From Cristatella mucedo (Eukaryota; Bryozoa; Phylactolaemata; Cristatellidae), in assembly GCA_009760855.2 (NCBI GenBank), contig WPIO01000040.1, positions 1,535,001-1,585,000 on the forward strand: a DNA stretch of 50,000 nucleotides, read 5' to 3'. The translations under genes and the position numbers were made by a program. The notes under the pieces are model-generated. The model saw nothing but the letters and a program-made list of their open reading frames with translations, ran no database searches and was not told where the DNA came from. Shown here one piece after another: positions 44,030 to 50,000 of this stretch; the stretch's first letter is position 1, and the number at the start of each line of letters is the position of its first letter.

Positions 44030-44780
44030 CCAGGTGCTCGACGACACTGAAAAAATGGTTAAGCAGTTAAACATGCGGTTGCATTCAAATCAAATTCTTA
44101 GTTGCTGTGACTGAATGCTGTAGATGCCAAGTCTCCGATGCCATCGCCATCGCATGAAAGTGCAGTGCTAACCTGCCAAGGATCTCAAACGACAATTGAT
44201 TGGAGGTTTGATTCGAGGCCTCGTCAATTTACATTCCCGAGGCTATAGCTACGAAAGTCACCTGTACTTTGGCAATTCGTTTTGATGGAAAGAAAGTCTT
44301 CGCCCACCTCTAGTCGTTACTAAAGGTTACTTTTAAAAGAAAGATAAGATTGATCGTGTTTCGGGCGTCATGCTCGCTCCTGAAACCAAAACGTGCCTGG
44401 TACGTACAACCAGTTAACAGGAAGTGGAGAGAATATCGACTCAATATTGACCCAATTGATTTGCGATGTGGCCAAAGGGGTCAAAGAGCTCAAGGAGGTA
44501 TGCTAGTCCGGGCTTCAGCCAGCACTCAGCGTGCTAAAGACACGCGAGGGGCCAACGAAGGGCCTCCCTTGCGAAGTGACGAGCGAATCAAATCGGGCAG
44601 CAGTTCGGTGAGCAGTTTGCAGTGTCAAGGCAACCCGAGGAATAGCCGTGGAGTGGTGGCACCGCGGCACCGTCAACGGACGTGTGTCACGTGACTCAAC
44701 GTATGCCCGAGCTTCGATAACTGAGCATGCACTGTAGACTGCTAAAAGCTGCTCTGTGCATCTGCAACTAGCTGATAGTC
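44030..44780. other. No recognised feature
   Basis: Low-GC then moderate-GC DNA. The 114-codon open frame at 44350-44694 has no recognised domain or splice borders. Confidence 0.4.
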
Positions 44781-44789
44781 AAATATTAG

Positions 44790-44885
44790 TAATAATGAAA
44801 ATAATAATGCATTTATTATAGCGCCGTTGGAGAACTCAATCTCTATCTAAGCACTTTTTTATTTGCTGCAAAGGGTGCTCGATCA
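44790..44885 (-). mobile_element. LINE-B 3' tail
   Basis: AATAATGAAAATAATAATGC, TATAGCGCCGTTGGAGAACTC, TCTATCTAAGCAC and ATTTGCTGCAAAGG. Confidence 0.65.
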
Positions 44886-44979
44886 AATGGTAAGTGGTAG
44901 CATAGGGAAGGAAACAAAAAATGCGGCATGCTAAATGTCTGAATTACCGCCATTACGGCCTAATTGTCTGCAACTACTT

Positions 44980-45450
44980 GCAAGCGATTCGGCCTTCGAA
45001 GCTGCTGCTGCCGCCCAAACCGCACCATCGGCTCGGTCGAGCAACCCGATCTTCACAGAGAGGGATTCGGCGAGACTCGATGCTCAAAGGCCGAGACCGG
45101 ATGTGCTCCCAAAGCGTGGAACTCACTCCCGACTTGCGTCCCAACATCCTCTAACTTGAGCACATTCAAAAAGAACTTAAAAACGCACCTATTTTTGACA
45201 GCATTTAGTGGGTCCCTGTGATTCGTCGTTAATGTGCTTATTCGTGCTGGCGCTGTGCATGCTGCCACTAACCAAACTTGCATGCTGACCCTGTGCATGC
45301 CAACCCCTAACCATGCTATTCATGTTGCTCATCAAGCATAATTTTACTCACGATTCAAGCGCGTTTCCTTTGCAGCAAATGTTAAGTGCCTAGAAAGGGA
45401 TTGAGTTCTTTGAGTAGGCTTTATCAAGTGTATTGTTATTATCATTACTA
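44980..45450 (+). mobile_element. LINE-B ORF2 end, 3' UTR and tail
   Basis: The frame reads APKAWNSLPTCVPTSSNLST, then FKKNLKTHLFLTAFSGSL, and ends. The 3' UTR with CGTGCTGGCGCTGTGCATG and TGCATGCTGACC repeats follows, then a decayed hairpin and ATT tail. It is the best C-terminal copy in the window, truncated at the 5' end. Confidence 0.8.
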
Positions 45451-45758
45451 CTATGCTCGCATGGATGGATGCTAGTGCGGGGAGATGCTCACAGTATGAG
45501 GGGCGATCAGCAGCAGGCAGAGTTTACTTTGGCAGCACGAGGAATTGGAAGCTTTCAGCGACCGGTCGTTCACGTGACTGACCTTGACCTTGTCTGGCTG
45601 AGGCTGAGCGACGCATCAGCTGCCTCGGCTCGGCACGGGGCGGCGTGGCACGTGGCCCAGGCTCACACGGCAGGCCTTGGACTGCCTCGTGACAGAGTTA
45701 CGTCGTGGGCATAAAGCAGTGAGCCGAGCCCAGCCAGCTCGATCAGAGACGCCTCCCT

Positions 45759-45780
45759 CCCCCCCCCAGGGGGGGGGGGG
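45759..45780. repeat. C9-A-G12 inverted homopolymer
   Basis: Nine C, one A, then twelve G. It could form a snap-back hairpin or quadruplex, and is also a likely place for sequencing error. Confidence 0.9.
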
Positions 45781-46500
45781 AACAGAAGCAGCAGGCGAAG
45801 ATTGCTGCCTGTACAATCGAAGGGTACACGGCCAACATGATGCCACGCATGGCTGGAGGCCCATCTTTTGATTGGATTCCCAGGTGTCGTGTGCTCTGCT
45901 CACCTTAAGCGCTGCCGGCGAAAGGCATTCATCGAAGTAAATAGTCGAGGATCAGGGGGCGCCGGCTACTCTATCTGTCCGAGAGCCGTGGCTGTAGCCC
46001 CTGGCGTTGGGGGGGGAGGGAGTCGGGGAAGCACGCGAAAGATGCTCAAAACTCATCACGACCGACAGTGATTAGGAGCGATCGCTGAGGTGATCGCGTT
46101 CGGAGTGATTTCAGCCGGATAAAGGTTTCTAAATCAAGATTCCTACGCTGAACTGAGCTGGTGGCTTAGAGTGCACGGCAGACGGTGGTAGTCACGGCAG
46201 CGGGCTGCACGTCGTGATCCGACGCCGCGAACACTAACTTTAGCCTGCTCGGGCAAGCACACCAAGTACGGCTTACCTGGCGCCGGCCAACCAAACACGG
46301 GCACATGGGCAACGACCCAGCACACCCGGCTGTGCACCTGTGTGCCAGTGCATCCCGTCATTGTGCAGCGGCAGGCGAGGGAGAGTGATAGCAGGAGGTG
46401 AGCAGGGCACAGTGGCAGGCCGGTGCATTCTTGAGCTGCACAGCTGGGGCGGCTCTGGATTGACGCCAGAGGCTGATGCAAAGGTCTCCTTTGTTCAAGA
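45781..46500. other. No recognised feature
   Basis: GC-moderate sequence with short GGGGGGGAGGG runs near 46010. Open frames are short and unsupported. Confidence 0.4.
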
Positions 46501-46851
46501 CGACAAAGAAGTTACGGCTCGGCTCATTCTCTCTCTCTCTCTCTCTCTCTGCGTCGTTCTGCCTGCCAGGACCAGGAGGTTTCACGGGCTGCTCGAGCCG
46601 TGGCTCCTACTCGATCGATCGATCGCTCGCTGCCTCTGCATTCGGCAGCGTGGCTGCATTCTTGCAGTGTCAGCCAGCTGCAGCTGATGCCAAAGGATGA
46701 CGCTCGCGTCATCTGAGCAGGAAATCGAAGAATCTGGTAGAGCTGCTCAGGGATCATCAATGGTAGGCATTACAGCGCCGAGTGGCAAGAGGTCTTCCCC
46801 CTCTCAGAAGCAAAGGAGTAGCGGAGCTGTGAGCTCCTTGCAGATCATCAG

Positions 46852-47092
46852 TCGATCTGCTCTGCTCTCTGCTCTCTGCTCAGCGCTCAGCTCTGCTCTG
46901 CTCTCAGCTCAGCTCTACTCAGCTCAGCACTCTGCTCTGGTCAGCGCTCAGCTCTGCTCTCAGCTCTGCTCTGCTCAGCACTGCTCTACTCAGCTCGGTG
47001 CTGCTCTAAGCTCTGCTCTGCTCTCAGCTCTGGTCAGCGCTCAGCTCTGCTCTGCTCTCAGCTCAGATTTGCTGAACGCTCTGCTCTGCTCT
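46852..47092. repeat. CAGCTCTGCTCTG-type degenerate satellite
   Basis: About 240 nt built from CTCTG, CTCAG and GCTCAGC words in irregular higher-order units. The Ser/Ala/Leu/Gln-rich open frame over it follows from the repeat. Confidence 0.92.
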
Positions 47093-47215
47093 GTAAGAAA
47101 TAAGGCAAACCGAGTGGGACCGATACAGCGAGAAAAGGTGCTCATGTGTCGTACAAACCAAATCACTCATCCTTGCCGTTGAAAATGTTTGCCTCTGGCA
47201 GGGTCAACTGGTGAG

Positions 47216-47216
<1 letters not shown>

Positions 47217-47294
<78 letters not shown>
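47217..47294. repeat. (AG)n microsatellite
   Basis: Pure AG for about 76 nt. Confidence 0.98.
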
Positions 47295-47479
47295 GAGAGT
47301 TGTATGGGATACCACCATCAGCCAACGCATACAGTCTTGCATTAGGCATGGCATTGCAGCTGGCACACGAGCAACGACCTAGCACTAATAGATATATTCG
47401 AATGCCACACCGCTATTGGGGCATTCTCTTTTGGCACGTCAGCAGTCGCCGAGCTGCTAACGACGTTGCAGTAGTGGCC

Positions 47480-47632
47480 GTGATACCCCTGGGGTAAGGT
47501 GCTCGCTCTTAATGACCGAGGTCGTGGGTTCGAGTCCTGAAGTGGGTGATCTTTATTGCCAACTGCAAGTGGTGATAATAGCCAAAGGCTCTTCTGCCAC
47601 TATGTAAATGAGGCTATTATTAAATCAGCTAA
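47480..47632 (+). mobile_element. SINE-1, tRNA-derived
   Basis: GGCCGTGATACCCCTGGGG, TAAGGTGCTCGC, GGTCGTGGGTTCGAGTCC (B-box), GCAAGTGGTGATAATAGCC, CTCTTCTGCCACTATGTAA and AAATCAGCTAA. The head differs from the 31344 copy, which hints at a subfamily. Confidence 0.75.
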
Positions 47633-47829
47633 TATTCAGGCAAATGTACGTGCATCTGAAGGATAATGCGTTTCTAATAAAAACTGTCGTTGCAAACTTT
47701 TCAGGATTTTTTCTGCACAGCAATGAAGCACTAGCCATTTTCCTGCACCGCCTTTTAGTGGCTGCACTCCGTCGACCTAACATTCTGAGAGCAGGGGCAG
47801 ATAATCCACAGCATAAATCAGAGTGACGA

Positions 47830-48480
47830 TGGGACCCAGTGCATAGTTAGGTTGGAGGCAACTACTACTGCTGCATCAGAATCGTGCAGAGACCCGTTTT
47901 TGGAGGCGGTTTAGAAGGATCCGATGGGCCAATTGTGTTCGATGCAGCTGAGAGATCTAGGAGAAGTAGCAGTGAGACCCTACCCTGTGCACCAATGTTC
48001 AGAAGGTCATTCTAAACACGGAGGAGAGCCGCTTTTGTGCAATGGTTGGCTCTTAATCCCGATTGTAACTTGCTAGCAAGACCTGATGAACTGATATAAT
48101 AGCTTAGTTTCTGGGCCACTGCTAGCTCAAGCGCCTTGGATGATTAGAATGGCACGAGGAAGACTGAAGGAAATTATTCAAATTCTGACGATCCGTTATA
48201 GGCTTTTTAATGAGTAGCCTAAAAATTGCCGTTTTCAGATAGCAGGGACTTATTTTCGGTAGCCAGGGACGTATATTTATCTACAATATTTGTTATGGTG
48301 GTAAGCAGAGTTCCATGTACCTTGTAAGGAGAACTAACGAGATAGGGTCAAGTAAACTAGTGGCATCGTTAGGCTACGACGCAAATTTTGAAGTGAGTTT
48401 AAAAGAGGCGTAGGGCGTGAACGAAGAGAAAAAAGAGAATTTAGACCTTACATTACGATGTAGGCTTGCAGTCCAGAATG
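47830..48480 (-). mobile_element. LINE reverse-transcriptase fragment
   Basis: AGCTGAGAGATCTAG, AACACGGAGGAGAGCCGC and TAATCCCGATTGTAAC align with 34.8-34.95 kb (AGCTGACAGATCTACC, AACACGGAGGAGAGCAG), and GGCTTTTTAATGAGTAGCCT aligns with 35.05 kb. It covers the RT region around the first catalytic aspartate. It is highly degenerate. Confidence 0.7.
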
Positions 48481-48649
48481 AACTGAGCTGGAGGAATGGA
48501 GTCCCTTATTCATTTTGAGATCTTACTTAGGCAAGATTATGAGAGATCGTTGTTGCAAAAAATTTTCAGGATTTCTTTGGCCCAGCAATGAAGTACTAGC
48601 CATTTTCCATTTCGGTCACTTGGCAGCATGGTAGTTGGTGTGCGATTGA

Positions 48650-48790
48650 GAAGATTAACCATCCAATCGCGTTTCCTCTGCAGCAAATTTAAAGCACCTA
48701 GAAAGAGATTTGAGTTCTCTGAGAGCGCCTAATCAAGTGTGTTACCATTATTATTATTGTTATTATTATTATTATTGTTGTTGTTATTAT
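48650..48790 (+). mobile_element. LINE-B 3' tail
   Basis: CAATCGCGTTTCCTCTGCAG, AAAGCACCTAGAAAGAG, TTCTCTGAGAGCGCC and (ATT)n. Confidence 0.7.
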
Positions 48791-50000
48791 GGTCGCTAGT
48801 GAACTTTAGAACTAGCAGAGCGGAATGGCTGGCTCTTCCGAGTAGAGTCTAGCCTTCGCGTAAAATTCTGTGCATTCTACTAGCTGGTGCTACTAAATAT
48901 CCCCTTTTCATACTTTTGCACACTTGTCAAAGGGCGAAAAGTTTGACTTTGACACGTCAAAGGGCGTTTCCGTGCGTTTCATTAGCCCTTGGCTGTTGCT
49001 TACCTTGCAGCAAGCTGCAAAGAGGGATATAGGGATTCGGCTCCCTCAGGCTGCTACATAAAAAAGACATTATTATTATTAGGATCGTGATATTTCCGTG
49101 CATAGATGATATCGGTCGCAAATGCCTTCGCTAAACATCGCAGCGTCCTGCTCATGGAGCGACAATTCCTGGAGCAGTCTGAGAGCAGTCCACTTGACAA
49201 GGCCAGGTCAAGGTCAAGATCAGCCGCCAACAGGCCAGGGCCAATGCATTACTGCATGTTGACGGCCGTCCATGCTTGCTGGGCTTTTCATAAGATACCG
49301 ATTGCGTTTGACCACACTTTTTTTCGTCCAAATCCTGAGAAAAAACTCTCACGTGCGTCGGCCGCGGCCGCCTTCTGTTCTATGCTATCGTGACTAGTCG
49401 GCACGCTGATATTTCTTCAAGTCTACTGAGTCGAGGCCTCGAGTGTTACGTCGAGCTCTCGACGACGGGGCTCAAAGCTCGCCTACTAACGCAGGCGACC
49501 GTGAACTGAGTGGTATCAAGGTCAGCCGCGAGAGTCGGCTGCTTGCGTCGGCAGACCGGCTGTCTGGCAGTGGCTGCACAATGCGAACCCGTTCAGACGC
49601 GGATGGGGGAGGAGGCTAAGTCTAATAAAACTTCTGCTGCCGACGTAGCGCAAACAATCGGAGCGTGTCGCCAGGGTTACTGGCGTGGCTTTCCTGGCGC
49701 GATGGCTCGCCGGGCTAATCTCTTCTTATGGCAGCCCGCTATTTAGAAAAGACCCTAAAAGCTTACTTTCGAATTAAGTGCAAGCCACAAATAGCAGCTA
49801 TAAATAGTCCAGGAGAGTGCAGTAGTTACACGAAACCCTTCATAAACAATGGAAGGAACTCGCTTCCAGTTAAGCGCCAGGTGTGCTTGTTGCCCGGACG
49901 AGTCGCGCCTCAGACGTTGCGTTGCGTTCCGCTCGCTCCGAGGCCGTTTCGCCGAGAGAACAGAGCAGGACGCTTCGATGCTGGCTGATTTTAAGCACCG
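48791..50000. other. Mostly unassigned; one decayed LINE-type tail
   Basis: Around 49015-49078, GCAAAGAGGGATAT, CTCCCTCAGGCTGC and ATTATTATT resemble a decayed LINE-B tail. The rest, including open frames at 49.1-49.4 and 49.5-49.99 kb, has no recognised homology or splice structure. Confidence 0.4.

Overview
This window is nuclear DNA from an animal, not a microbe. It has spliced exons with canonical GT/AG borders, introns up to 11.4 kb, long dinucleotide and tetranucleotide arrays, tRNA-headed SINEs and decayed CR1/L2-type LINEs. No rRNA, functional tRNA gene, CRISPR array, operon or bacterial-type gene was seen. The predicted protein is clearly diverged from the human family members, so an invertebrate or early-branching lineage is likelier than a jawed vertebrate. 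The species cannot be named from sequence alone.

The one gene that can be reconstructed with confidence is a Nedd4-family-interacting protein (NDFIP1/NDFIP2 type) on the + strand, about 3945-28610. Seven exons join in phase to give a model of 315 residues. These are 3945-3950 (tentative start exon, ATG GAT then GTGAGT), 11708-11825, 23224-23504, 23685-23850, 27012-27139, 27999-28131 and 28495-28610. The product has the family layout: three PY-type motifs (PPAY, LPPY, LPSY) near the N-terminus, then three membrane segments, including a conserved FNWIG...GFGLS core, and a short tail ending in tyrosine. An AATAAA lies at 28822-28827. The region just upstream (about 3100-3945) is CpG-rich with ETS-like and YY1-like sites, as expected of a promoter.

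Region by region: 1-2650 is a pile-up of two LINE families, with one copy nested inside another, and a 19-bp minisatellite. 2650-4600 is CpG-rich promoter and 5' sequence. 3951-11707 is intron 1, with TG/TCTG/TC arrays. 11826-23223 is intron 2. It begins 43 bp from a 375-bp GT array and holds a minus-strand LINE (19.3-20.8 kb), SINEs and a TCTG array. 23.2-28.6 kb is the 3' cluster of gene exons. 28.9-33.1 kb is a SINE-rich interval with a few exon-like open segments that I cannot assign. 33.5-35.9 kb is a broken LINE on the minus strand. 35.9-42.2 kb has several CpG-rich or promoter-like patches, a perfect RFX/X-box palindrome and a cluster of unassigned minus-strand open segments (40.28-41.11 kb). 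42.2-50 kb is mostly repeats, LINE remnants and microsatellites.

The repeats are linked. One SINE family ends in a 3' hairpin closely resembling the tail of one LINE family (GCGCC...AGAGATT...TCTCT...GGCGC, followed by ATT repeats), which suggests it was mobilised by that LINE. I did not find a convincing new multi-gene system. The best leads are the GT array beside the exon-2 donor, the LINE/SINE tail sharing, the X-box palindrome and the unassigned coding-like segments.
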